A stretch of 64,000 nt of DNA from Cannabis sativa (Eukaryota > Streptophyta > Magnoliopsida > Rosales > Cannabaceae): contig NC_083604.1 in NCBI RefSeq assembly GCF_029168945.1, positions 73,114,211-73,178,210 on the forward strand. The letters are read 5' to 3'. Of the stretch, positions 49,410 to 59,829 are shown piece by piece. Under the pieces are notes generated by a model, which searched no databases, was not told the DNA's origin, and was given only the letters and a program-made list of their open reading frames with translations. How positions within the stretch are numbered: the stretch's first letter is position 1; every line of letters starts with the position of its first letter. Position numbers and translations under genes: made by a program.

Positions 49410-50613
49410 TGTTAGGCTAAAATTAGTCTAAGTTTCGGGTCATATTTTGGGTTAGTTTTCACTCTTTGTTTCTTGTTTTAGGGCTATTTTACGCTTGATT
49501 CTTTTGTTTCAGGTCCTTGGGTGTTTAAAGAGAGTATGTACAAGAATTGAGGACAAGTGGTGAAAGAATCGAGAAGAAAAACCAAAGATTGGTGCCGCTG
49601 CCTGTTCCAGTCGCGACGGGGAATTTGCCAGTCGCAACGGGAACTGGCAGAGAGATTTTCAAGAAGTCGAAGTTTAACTCCCGTCGCGACGGGGGCTTTG
49701 CCAGTCGCGACGGGGACCCAGAGACGGGATTTTTGGGCAGTTTCGTAATTTTACGAATTTTAAAGATGAGATTCGGTTTAAATAGAGGAAGCTCGTGAAA
49801 ATTAGGGATTATTCAGAATTGGAGCCCTAGAAACAAAGGAGGAGGCTAGAAGAGCGGCTTGTGGCGACCCGGATCAATTGCTTCAACTAGTTCTTTCTCT
49901 TCTCTTTAATTTTTCTATGCTATTTTCTGTTTCAATGTTAATTATGGATTTGATTATGGATGTTTTGAACTAAACTCCTATTTAGGGAGAATGATGAATG
50001 TTGTTTAAGTTTTTCCTAGTTGATGAATAATTGCCATTCCTCCATCTTGATTGTGAACACTATTCATATTTGTGTTTAATTTCCATGTGCAAGATTGATC
50101 ACCTTTTACATGTTTTATGATCTCAATTCGAAATCTGAGAAGTGAGAATTGAGAATGCTAAAATTGGATAGTCTAGGTTTTGATGTGAAACGAAAGTATT
50201 TACATAGCCTTTGTGACATTTAGATTATTGCTTAATGCTGATTTCATGTTAGTTTAATTAAGAGATTAATTAGAGAGCATGAGATTTAGAACCTAGAAGA
50301 TCTGAAAAGAGATAGGTTAATTTATAATCTGTCATTCACTTCAAGAGAATGATAGCAATTAGACATTAACATGGGTAACTTAACAACAGGATTCGTCTCC
50401 CTATTCTCTCATCTTGATTAATATTCACTTGTTTCTTTAAGTTTCTTGAATTTCTTTCTTCCTTTTTCAATCATAAATACTTTTGATTTGCCAAATAGAA
50501 TTATAAGTATAGTTTAGTAGTAATTAATCCAATTCCTTGTGGTTCGACCTCACTTGCGTGAGTATACTACTTGATTGCGTGCACTTGCGTAGTAATTAAT
50601 AACTTTCGCAACA
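49410..50613 (+). mobile_element. Athila-like solo LTR, copy 3 (TSD GGGCG)
   Basis: The 1204-bp unit starts TGTTAGGCTAAAATTAGTC and ends ACTTTCGCAACA, flanked by GGGCG at 49405-49409 and 50614-50618. It shares all blocks with copies at 24205 and 40072. Its CpG patch (49605-49735) has three TCGCGA motifs and one TCGCAA, in a (C)AGTCGCGACGGGG repeat. It lies inside the antisense gene of element B. Confidence 0.92.
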
Positions 50614-50618
50614 GGGCG

Positions 50619-51338
50619 GAAGCCTCCGGCCAAAAAGTCTAAGGGCGGTGAAGGGTCCTGGAGAAGAGACCTTGTGGAGAGGTTATTGACCTTTCCGAGG
50701 AGCTGACTGCTGCAAACCCTTCTACCCCCAAATCTACCAAGTCCAAAGAGTCTGGACCACCAACGACTGGGTCTGAGCTGGTCAGGATTGTTCCTGGGCG
50801 GGTGCAGGCACCAACTCCACCTTTGCCCGTGCTGCCAGAGGCCAAAAAGGGCAAGGAGATGCTGGCCCACTATATGAACCGGCTGGTTCCTGAGGTCAGT
50901 GAGCAACTAGCTGGTGCTGATAGTGACTCATCTCTAGATGTGTTGGTGGGCGGAGTCCTGAAGGAGCTTACCAGGGTAAGTCTTTTTTGATACTTCCCTT
51001 TTAGCTTTCTACACTTAGCTCCATATGCTGACTTTTTCCTTTGTGCAGGCGAGTTTGAAGTTGGCTTACATTACTCCCGGGCTAAATCTACTACTTCCAA
51101 GAGTGCGGCTCTATCCGACACCTTGAGGGCGGAGGCGGACTTGGCCAAAAAGGAAGCTGAGGAGGCCAGGGCGGAAACTGGAGTTGTTCGGCTGGAGTTG
51201 GGCGAAGCCAACAAGAAGCTGTTTGCTGCCGAGAAGAAGATCTCCGTGCTAACAAAGGACCTCAAAGTTGTTGATCGCTTTGAGGAGACCATCGAGATCT
51301 TATCTGCTGAAGTTAACAGTCTTCAGGATGAGAGGAGT
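50619..51338 (+). pseudogene. antisense gene of element B, segment 3 (linker and first coiled coil)
   Basis: The first part (50619-50975) is a proline/lysine-rich linker with ELTRV at its end. A 73-bp intron with GTAAG at 50976 and TTTGTGCAG ending at 51048 follows. After a further frameshift near 51080, a long coiled coil begins (RAEADLAKKEAEEARAETG, LTKDLKVVDRFEETIEILSAEV). The segment ends at the solo LTR inserted at 51339. The intron sits at the same place, just before the coiled coil, as the T1 intron 6743-6817. Confidence 0.7.
50976..51048 (+). other. predicted 73-bp intron in the element B antisense gene
   Basis: Donor CCAGG|GTAAGTC and acceptor TTTGTGCAG|GCG enclose a T-rich segment. 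It matches the 75-bp T1 intron in length and location relative to the coiled coil. Confidence 0.65.
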
Positions 51339-54064
51339 TGTAACGCCCTAATCTATAGGGACGCCACGTGTGTGATTTTATAAACTAGTTTAATACTAAT
51401 AGAATAATTAATTATTAAAAACTCTGATAATATTTAAAACTTGACTAAAATAAAACACTAAAAACAGACATTATAACGGCATAAAAAGTGTGTTCCGAGA
51501 ATCCCTGTTATAAAAAGTTTTGTTAAAAAAATATATACGACAACCATTTAAACATAAAATCAAAATACACAGCAGATACAACCAGTCCAAAACAACTCCT
51601 GGCAACTCGGCACGCAGGCCAGTGAGGTCAATATGTACATTGCTGGAGAAGACTGTCACCCCATGGTTGATCTAGCTTTTCTTTGCCTTTACCTGCACCA
51701 CATAGCACCCATGAGTCACAAGGACTCAGCAAGAAAAGTAATAATAACAATCATATAGCTTATTATTCGAATATTGTCATTTATACACAATAAGAATCAA
51801 ACCATCACACTTTGTTCATAAGATGAAATCCAAATCACTACTGGCATCTGCCACGAATAAACATTAGTATACAGATATTTGGTAATACAAAACCATTATA
51901 CCAATAATGGAATTCATATTCATTTAATCATATAAATAATATATATGTTACCTCATAAAGCAACCATCTTCATGACATCATATTGCCTAATCAGGCAAGT
52001 CGATGCTTTAATCTGATGATTTTGTATTGTATCGCCTAATCAGGCAAGCCCATGCCATAGCCTGGCACCCATATGTCGCATAACTGTATCACCTAATCAG
52101 GTGAGCTTGTGCCAAAAACCTGCACCCATATATCATATAATTGCATCACCTAATCAGGTGAGCCTGTGCCACAATCTGGCACCAATATATCGCATCGTCT
52201 AATTAGACGAGCTCGTACCTACGCCCGGTATTTATCATATCACTGACGCCCGTACTTACACCTAGTACGTCGCCAGGAAAATCGCATCACCTAATCAGGT
52301 GAGCCCGTACCTACACTCGGTACTCATCATATATCACTGATGCTGGTACTTACGCCCAGTACGTTGCCAGGAAAATTGCATCACCTAATCAGGTGAGCCC
52401 ATATGTCACATGCATAATATTATCACATTATCAATGCTCAACCAATCAATCTTTTCAATATATAACAATATTAACTATATCTCAATATTAATCAATTCAT
52501 AACAATACTAATTGTATTACATACAACGTACTATGCAGTACAATATACTTTTCTTACCTTTAATCCAGGTTCATACATTTCGGCCAACCCAAGTGGAGAA
52601 GTAGCCCCGATGATCTCGGCCCTATGTCACAACAACGGTAAACCAATAAGTGTTTATCCCAAAATACTGTTTAATATTCACATAAGACAATCTAGGGTTT
52701 TCTACCAAACCCCACGATATAAATACATTAAAATAAAACTTATATTTTGGCTCAAAAACATACACTATATTGTAGAGCTCGTCGCAAGCTTCGAAACGGT
52801 ATATGGAATGTCCAAAACAGATACCCGAGTCAAAGTTATGACAAAAATATGATTTCTGATCTCTTAGAAATTTTTTAAAAAAAAAACTATAAAACTCGAA
52901 AATTCCAATTTTTGCACTCACCGAAACACTACCAAAACTTATCCAAATCACTCCAAACTTCACACGGCGCATATATACCATAAATACTACCATCCTTACA
53001 TAACAGAAATAAAAATTGATCCCTTAAATGAAAAACGCCATTAACGTTCGGACTAAGCTTTAAAAAGTTCTAAACTCGATTTCTAACTCAAAATCACTTC
53101 AAATTCAACAAGTAAACACATAAACTAGTCCCATAGTTACCAAAGAACAATTCTACGAAGTCAGAATCTCTATAACCTTTTTAAATCATAAAGCCCCTAT
53201 ATAAAACCCATCGTTTTTAAACTTAAAACGAAATTAAACCATACTTTAAGCTTTCCATTTTCAAGGATTTGCTATCTTGCTACTACCGGAGCTTAGATCG
53301 CTAAGTTTTGGATTGAAAATCGAAAAAAATGGATATAGGAGGAGAAATTTTTATCGAAGGAAGGAGAACGAGGGTTTCGTTCATAGTTCGTTCGTTCTGT
53401 TCACTGATAACTTAATATATATATATACTTAAAGTTAACGATTATGTTAACTTATATATATAAATAATATTATAATAATATATTAATAATAATAATATAA
53501 TAATATATTAATAATAATAATATTAATAAAAAATTTATTATTAATAATTATCTTATTATTTCTTAGCCACTAAAAAATCTCTATTTCTAGAGTATTTGGT
53601 CAACTTCGAGTACCCTAAAATACTTCGATATTTTTAAAATCAACTTATTCCAATAATCTCATCAATATTTCTAACTAAAACTGTTGTGACATTTTTGGCC
53701 TCCAATCGGGTCTCCAGGGTCGCCAAACTTGAAAATATTTTTATTTCACAAATAACTCATATTATATCCACGTATTTTAAATAAATCCCCGTAATTAACA
53801 AATTACGCTTATATATCCACTTATTGAGTCTCCAGGGTCGCCGAACCTGAAATATTTTTATTCCACATATAGCTCATATTACATTCACACATGCTATATA
53901 AATCTCCGTAATTAATAAATTACAATTATTTACTCACTTATAGCAAAATTTAAATTTTATGCTGAAATAAATTAGTAGGATCATAATCCCACTTATTACC
54001 TGATTAATTCATAATATAAATATAAACCCTAATTATTTACCATTTAACTTATTGGGATATTACA
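51339..54064 (-). mobile_element. chromovirus-type solo LTR, reverse orientation (TSD GGAGT)
   Basis: The 2726-bp unit reads on the - strand from TGTAATATCCC to GGGCGTTACA, flanked by GGAGT at 51334-51338 and 54065-54069. It contains at least six copies of a palindrome-centred motif (CACCTAATCAGGTG and variants, about 51985-52400) and very AT-rich DNA with ATTAATAATAAT runs at 53460-53550. It belongs to the same broad type as 45778-48175 but a different family. It splits the coiled coil of the antisense gene. Confidence 0.9.
51985..52400. repeat. tandem palindromic motif CACCTAATCAGGTG and variants
   Basis: Cores occur near 51987 (GCCTAATCAGGC), 52033 (GCCTAATCAGGC), 52090, 52147, 52288 and 52381 (CACCTAATCAGGTG), plus a compensated variant GTCTAATTAGAC near 52197. 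Several are followed by GAGCC(T/C)GT. The compensated variant keeps the dyad though both arms changed, and spacing is irregular (45-100 bp). Confidence 0.8.
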
Positions 54065-54069
54065 GGAGT

Positions 54070-54486
54070 TCTCTGCGGCAAGTTCTTCTTCGGCTGAAGG
54101 AGGAGAGGGACGCCAAGGTGGCCGACGCGGACCAGTTGAAGGAGAAGGTCAATGCCTTCGAGACAGCTGGCCTCGAGCTCTTCTTCGATTTCTGGAAGGC
54201 TAATCCCCATGCCAATTTTGACTACTTGGACGAGGCTAAAGACATGTACCTTGAGTACTGCGCGGCCCAAGTTGCTTATGGTGGGAACGGGGCGACTGCT
54301 TCAACCTCCGGTCAAGCCTCTGGCCAGGCTGTTGATGCTTTCCTGTTCGAACAACAGATCCTCCTGCTCCAGTTGGCTCAGAAGAACCGAATCAAGAGCT
54401 TGGGACTCCAACTGTTTAAACACTTCTCTTTTTATCTCCTTTTATATATATATATATATTATATGCGGCCTCAAGGCCTTTTTTAA
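54070..54486 (+). pseudogene. antisense gene of element B, segment 4 (C-terminal coiled coil)
   Basis: It resumes after the solo LTR: SSLRQVLLRLKEERDAKVADADQLKEKV, then a conserved-looking end with LFFDFWKANPHANFDYLDEAKDMYLEYCAAQ and a Gly/Ser/Gln-rich stretch. The open frame runs to 54486, but the last part (after about 54420) is AT-rich and probably beyond the true stop. This is the C-terminus of the same protein as segments 1-3. Confidence 0.68.
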
Positions 54487-55354
54487 GACATCATGATCGA
54501 CAAAGCGGTCTTTAAACTTGGAATTATTTTTCATTTTTTGGACAACGGGTTGACCAGGCAGCTTTTAATCCCGGTACTACGTGCTTTTGTCATCCTTAAT
54601 GAATTTCATTCTCTGTTTGTAATTACTGTGCAATTGTGATTGTTTTATTTTTACCAAATGCTTTGTACAGGTATAGGTGCCCCCAAAGTGACCGAGCAGA
54701 CTTATGACTCTTGGTCACTTGTCTTTCGCAAATATATTGCTTATTTGTTCGGTGTTTTGGGTTCGACTAAACCTTGTGTACGCACTTTAGGTAAATTATA
54801 ATCATGCTGATTTTTTCGACTCAATAGAATTGGAAATTTTATCTTTATTCATTTATTGATCGAAAATGTATTTGTTATCGTAGTAACTTACATCAGAGCT
54901 GGTGATTTATCTAATCTTTTAGCTTAACATGACATAAAACAAATAAGAAACTGTACTTTAAAGTGGTCTTGCCGACCTGAGTACTTTTGTTTCTGAAACC
55001 TTTGCGCGTAGTCCGCCCAAAAGGCCATTCACTTAGAAGCGAATGTTCATTTAGTACTTTAAAGTGGTCTAGCGGACCTGAGTACTTTAAAGTGGTCTAG
55101 CCGACCTGAGTACTTTTGTTTCTGAAACCTTTGCGCGTAGTCCGCCCAAAAGGCCATTCACTTAGAAGCGAATGTTCATTTAGTACTTTAAAGTGGTCTA
55201 GCGGACCTGAGTACTTTAAAGTGGTCTAGCCAACCTGAGTACTTTGAAGTGGTCTAAGTACTTTGAAGTGGTCTAGCCGACCTGAGTACTTTGAAGTGGT
55301 CTAGCGAACCTGAGTACTTTATTGGTAGTATTTCCTGAAATGTTCTCCATTCCA
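54487..55354 (-). repeat. spacer with tandem repeats between antisense gene and pol of element B
   Basis: At 54950-55330, 28-bp units of the type GTACTTTAAAGTGGTCTAGC plus (C/G)GACCTGA recur at least eight times. A longer block of about 120 bp (starting GTACTTTTGTTTCTGAAACC at 54981 and again at 55101) is duplicated as well. The position matches the tandem-repeat spacer of T1 (5738-5905). The rest of the spacer shows no gene. Confidence 0.82.
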
Positions 55355-56453
55355 TTACCGTGGTACTAGAATGAGTTGCATTTTTTTGTCATACTTACCC
55401 AATTTGTATGCTCCGGAGTCGAGAACTTCGACCACCTGGTATGGTCCTTCCCAGTTAGGTCCTAGTACACCTGACGTGCTATCTTTGGTGTTTAGGAATA
55501 CCCTTCTTAGGACCATATCTCCCACGAAGAATTTCTGAGCTTTCACTTGTTTGTTGAAATACCGAGCTACTTTTTGTTGATGAGCTACCAACTTTAAGTT
55601 TTCAGTTGCTCGTTTTTCTTCGATTTCATCAAGTGATTCTGCAAGGAGTATGTGATTGGTACCTTGATCATACGTCAATCTTCTGTGGGAAGGTGGCTCG
55701 AGTTCGACGGGCAGCATAGCTTCATAACCGTACGCCATTGCAAATGGTGTCTGACCGGTTGCTGTTTTTTCCGTTGTACGGTATGACCATAGAACTTTGG
55801 GGAGTTCTTCTGGCCAGTTTCCTTTGGCATTTTTCAGCTTCTTTTCTAGTGTATCCTTCAAGGTTTTGTTGACTGCTTCAACTTGACCGTTTGCTTGAGG
55901 ATGTGCCACTGCGGAGAAACTTTTGATGATACCATAATTCGCACAGAAATCAGTGAAAGATTGGCTGTCGAACTGCTTTTCGTTGTCCGAGACTATTTTG
56001 TACGGTAGTCCGAACCGACATATGATGTTCTTCACTATAAAGTCTTGAACCTTCTTTGATGTGATAATTGCGAGTGGTTCAGCTTCAGTCCACTTAGTAA
56101 AGTAGTCGACTGCTACCACTGCGTACTACACCCCACCTTTACCTTTAGGTAACTGTCCGATTAGGTCAATTCCCCAGATGGAAAAAGGCCACGGACTTTG
56201 CATCTTTGTCAGCTCGTTGGGCGGAGCTCTTGGTATCTTTTAAAATCTCTGGCATTTGTCGCACTTCTTGACATAGGCTCTCGAATCTTCAATCATCGTT
56301 GGCCAGAAGTAGCCTTGCGTTAGAATTTTCTTTGATAAGCTCTGTCCGGCTGCATGATTTCCACAAAATCTGTCGTGAACTTCATATAGAAGCCGTGCAG
56401 CTTCATCTGGTGTGACACATCTGAATAATGGCATCGAGAATCCTCTTCTGTAC
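55355..56453 (-). pseudogene. integrase of element B pol
   Basis: On the - strand, MYRRGFSMPLFRC, VHDRFCGNHAAGQ and VKKCDKCQRF form the zinc-binding region, followed by a stop near 56240. The core has GIDLIGQLPKGKGGV (Asp), VSDNEKQFDSQ (Asp; usual DNGKQF, so a G to E change) and ANGQVEAVNK (Glu). The end block GDMVLRRVFLNT and GPNWEGPYQVVEV is intact. At least two stops occur near the start, while the core frame (56119-55355) is open. The N-terminus is split from pol by a hAT-like insertion at 56462-57619. Confidence 0.85.
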
Positions 56454-56461
56454 ATGATGTA

Positions 56462-57619
56462 GGGGTGCACACGGGTCAGGTTTTTGGGTTTTTGGGGTTT
56501 CGGGTTCGGGTTTTCGGGCTTCGGGTCTTGGAAATGCACTACCGAACCCGGTGTTCGGGTGTGCGGGTGCGCCGGGTTTCGGGTCGGGTTTTTCAGGTTG
56601 GGTGTGGTCGGGTTCGGGTCATATTAGGCTAAGCCCGAATATTTAATTTATAGGCTGAAATAAAATTTAATTTTTAAAAATACCATTTTTTTTTATTTTT
56701 AACGTGGACTTTTTTTTTATAGTTAATATATCAGTATTTATATAATATAATAAATACTGTTCATACTATTCTCTATATCAGTATTTATATAATATAATAA
56801 TATATAAGTAATTATTTAAGTATATAACATATATAATAATAAGTTAATAACATATATATATAATATATATGAGTATTAAGCCTTATGTTAACTGAGAAGT
56901 GAGAACGCCAGTTGCCAGTCGCCACCACTCGCTAGGGCAAACGGCAGTCAGTAGTCACCACCTCGAATCTCGCCGGTCACAGGCAGACTGTCGAACAGTC
57001 AGCCGCACGGCAGTCGCCACCAGTCGTCGGAGAAGAGAACCAGTCGCCGCCCTTAGAGAAGAAAATATTTTGGTCTGAGAATTGGTTAAGCCTTACAAGT
57101 GAGAACCAAAAAAAATGAATATGAAGTATGAAACTATGAACTGAGAATTGAGAAAGAACTGAGAGTGAGAAAAGTGAGAAGTTGTGAGTCACTGTCACAC
57201 GAATTAGTATTGAAGACAATGAAGAGTCTTTTTTCTTAATCTAATTAAAAAAATGAATAATATTAAATTTAGTAATTTACAATACAACAACTTAATTAAT
57301 GTATAGTAATACTTAAGCTAATATTGCGGCGTTTTAGACTTTGTAATAATGAATAGTTTTTTTTTCTGAATGTAATTACTGTATTATTAATATTAATTTT
57401 TTTTTTTTAAAAAAAAAAAAATTAAAGTTACGGGTTTCGGGTTACAACCCGACCAAATAAAAGCTGCTTATCCACACCCGAACCCGAAACCCGTTTTAGG
57501 CTTTTTCGAGTTCAACCCGACCCGACTATACGGGTTTTTCGGTGGTCGGTTTTTTGGCAGCGGGTCGGGGCGGGTGTTTGGGTTTTTCGGGTGTGCGAGT
57601 CCAAATGTGCATCCCTACT
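56462..57619. mobile_element. hAT-like non-autonomous DNA transposon (8-bp TSD ATGATGTA)
   Basis: The exact 8-bp duplication ATGATGTA occurs at 56454-56461 and 57620-57627, which is the hAT signature length. Ends are short inverted repeats (GGGGTGCAC at the left, GTGCATCCC at the right). Both subterminal zones (56472-56622 and 57430-57597) are packed with CGGG(T/C)T and TTCGGG words and their complements. The 0.8-kb middle is AT-rich with no transposase, so it needs an outside transposase. It cuts the integrase zinc domain from the RNase H linker. Confidence 0.85.
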
Positions 57620-57627
57620 ATGATGTA

Positions 57628-58823
57628 CCGTGCTGCCTTTCTTCTCATTTTCCGAGCTTCATTTCGGTCATCTGGGAGTTCCCCAAAGTTGAGATAGGTT
57701 GTTATTGGCGTCATCCAGTTTGGAGATGTGTCGATCATTTCGATTTCTTCCGTGCCAGTGATGCTAGGCTTTTCAAGGAACTGGATAGGGACCAGGTTTG
57801 CCTTGTCACTTATATTGTTGCTCGCCAATCGGGCTAACGCATCTGCCGTTGTATTTTCTTTTCTTGGAATTTGTCTGAGGCTGTTGCTTTTGAATTATGC
57901 GAGCAGATCATGTATTTTGCTCAGATATGCTATCATTTTTTCTCCCCGAGCCTCGTATTCGCCAGATACATGATTTACCACTAGCTATGAATCACTGCAG
58001 ATCTCAATGTACTCAGCCTTCATTTCCTTTGCTAGTTTAAGTCCAGCGATTAGGGCTTCGTATTCGGCCTCATTGTTAGAGGCTTTGAATCCGAATTTCA
58101 CCGCTGCGTGCAGGTGTTGCCCCCAGGTGTGACAATGGCAATTCCTGCACCAGATAGTTGATTTGTTGCCGACCCATCCACATGTAGCTTCCAGGTCGGT
58201 TTGTTTTCAATATTACTTGGCTGTGGTATTGGCTCGAGATCACTTTCTGGTATGCTTTCAGTTTTGCCTGTGCATTCCACCACAAAGTCGGACAAGGCTT
58301 GGCCTTTGATAGTTGTTCGGGGTTGGAAGTTGATTTCGTACTGACCCAATTCTACTGCCCACTTGAGTAACCGTCTAGAGGCATCTGGCTTCTACAGTAT
58401 TTGTCGTAGTGGTTGGTCGGTATACACCCGAACAGGATGAGCTTGAAAGTAAGGCTTCAGCTTTCTTGTTGCTAGAATGAGGCATTAGGCGAGCTTTTTG
58501 ATCAACGGATATCGGCCTTCGGCCTCAACGAGTCTTTTACTGATGTAATAGACTGGATGCTGCACGCCGTCCTCTTCTCTGACCAGTACGGCGCTCACGG
58601 TATGCTCCGTTACTGCTAGGTATATCGCTAGTTCCTCACCGTCCAGAGGTTTAGAAAGGACGGGAGGTTTTGCAAGCTGTGCTTTTAGATCTTGAAAATC
58701 TCTTTCACATTCTTCTGTCCACTCGAACTTTTTGTTTCCTCGCAGGATGTTGAAGAATGGAACACATTTATCCGTTGATTTTGACACGAATCTGCTAAGT
58801 GCAGCGATTCAACCAGTTAGGCT
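57628..58823 (-). pseudogene. dual RNase H region of element B pol
   Basis: The - strand reads FNILRGNKKFEWTEECERDF, LAIYLAVTEHTVSAVLVREE, HPVYYISKRL and GQALSDFVVE (first RNase H, several stops). The plant-type RNase H follows: WKLHVDGSATN, GAGIAIVTPGG, a frameshift near 58110, SNNEAEYEALIAG and CSDS.LVVNHVSG. The linker toward integrase (LPDDRNEARKMRRKAARYII) is cut by the hAT-like element at 57619. This confirms the Tat assignment. Confidence 0.82.
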
Positions 58824-59829
58824 TTACACCTCTTTGGTTTTTGTTGGCGAGTTCATATCCAGGAGGGCTTGGATTTTCTCTGGATTGGCTTCAATTCCTC
58901 GAGCATTGACGATGAAGCCTAGAAACTTTCCCGAGCTGACTCCAAAGGAGCATTTTAAGGGATTTAGTTTCATGTTGTATTTCTTGAGGACTTTAAAACA
59001 TTCATCCAGGTCGTCTATGTGCCCCCCAGCCTTTCTAGATTTGACGAGCATATCATCCACGTACACTTCCATATTTCTACCGATCTGGTCTTTAAATCTT
59101 GTTGACCAATCTTTGGTATGTAGCTCTGGCGTTTTTAAGACCAAATGGCATGACTTTGTAGCAGTAGAGACCCATATCTGTCTGGAAACTTGTATGTTCT
59201 TGGTCTGGCAGATGCATTTTGATTTGATTGTAGCCCGAATAAGCATCCATGAAGCTTTATATTTTGTCCCCGGCTGTTGCATCGACGAGCTCATCGATTC
59301 TTGGAAGTGGGAAACAGTCTTTAGGACATGCTTTGTTAAGGTCTGTGAAATCAATACAGACTCGCCATTTCTTGTTTGGCTTAGGTATGAGTACGGGGTT
59401 CGCGACCCAAGCCGAGTAAAAAGCTTCAATGATGAAGTTATTGTTGCGCAGCTTTTCAACTTCATCTTTCAAGGCTACTACTCGTTCTTTATCCAGCAAT
59501 CTTCATTTTTGTTGTACTAGCCGGATGTTAGGATCAATATTCAAGACGTGTGAAATAATAGAAGCATCGATTCCGACCATATCCGCATGTGACCAGGCAA
59601 AAACATCTAGGTTTGCTCTCAGAAATTTTATCAATTCTGATTTCACTTCGAGCAACAAACCCTTTCCAATTTTTAGCTTTCTGGTCGGGATAGCTGGATC
59701 GATCTCGATCTCTTCTAACTCTTCCACAGGTCCAACATTGTTGCTTGGGTCCCCAAGTCGAGGATCCACATCTTCATCCTCGCCTTGGGAAGCTTCCTAC
59801 TTGGGGATGTTTTTTCCCTTGTCTGGGCT
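58824..59829 (-). pseudogene. reverse transcriptase of element B pol
   Basis: Entry blocks LDVFAWSHADMVGID and VANPVLIPKPNKKWR, NKACPKDCFPLPRIDEL are followed by FMDAYSGYNQIKM, VMPFGLKNA and YVDD (59052-59063, - strand), then KCSFGVSSGKFLGFIV. Stops lie near 59503 and 59257 and frameshifts near 59110 and 58830. The catalytic motif survives. RT would make cDNA in the particle; this copy is broken. Confidence 0.85.

Noticed and set aside
51985..52400. CRISPR-like palindromic repeats
   Set aside because: Spacing is irregular, repeats vary, and they lie in a plant LTR with target duplications; there is no cas gene and the genome is eukaryotic.
56472..57597. Interstitial telomere from GGGTTT-like words
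   Set aside because: Plant telomere repeat is TTTAGGG; here words are irregular CGGGTT/TTCGGG arrays confined to the ends of a transposon with an 8-bp duplication.
58732..59520. 262-codon + strand ORF opposite element B RT
   Set aside because: It mirrors the conserved RT frame; its length is explained by codon constraints on the other strand.
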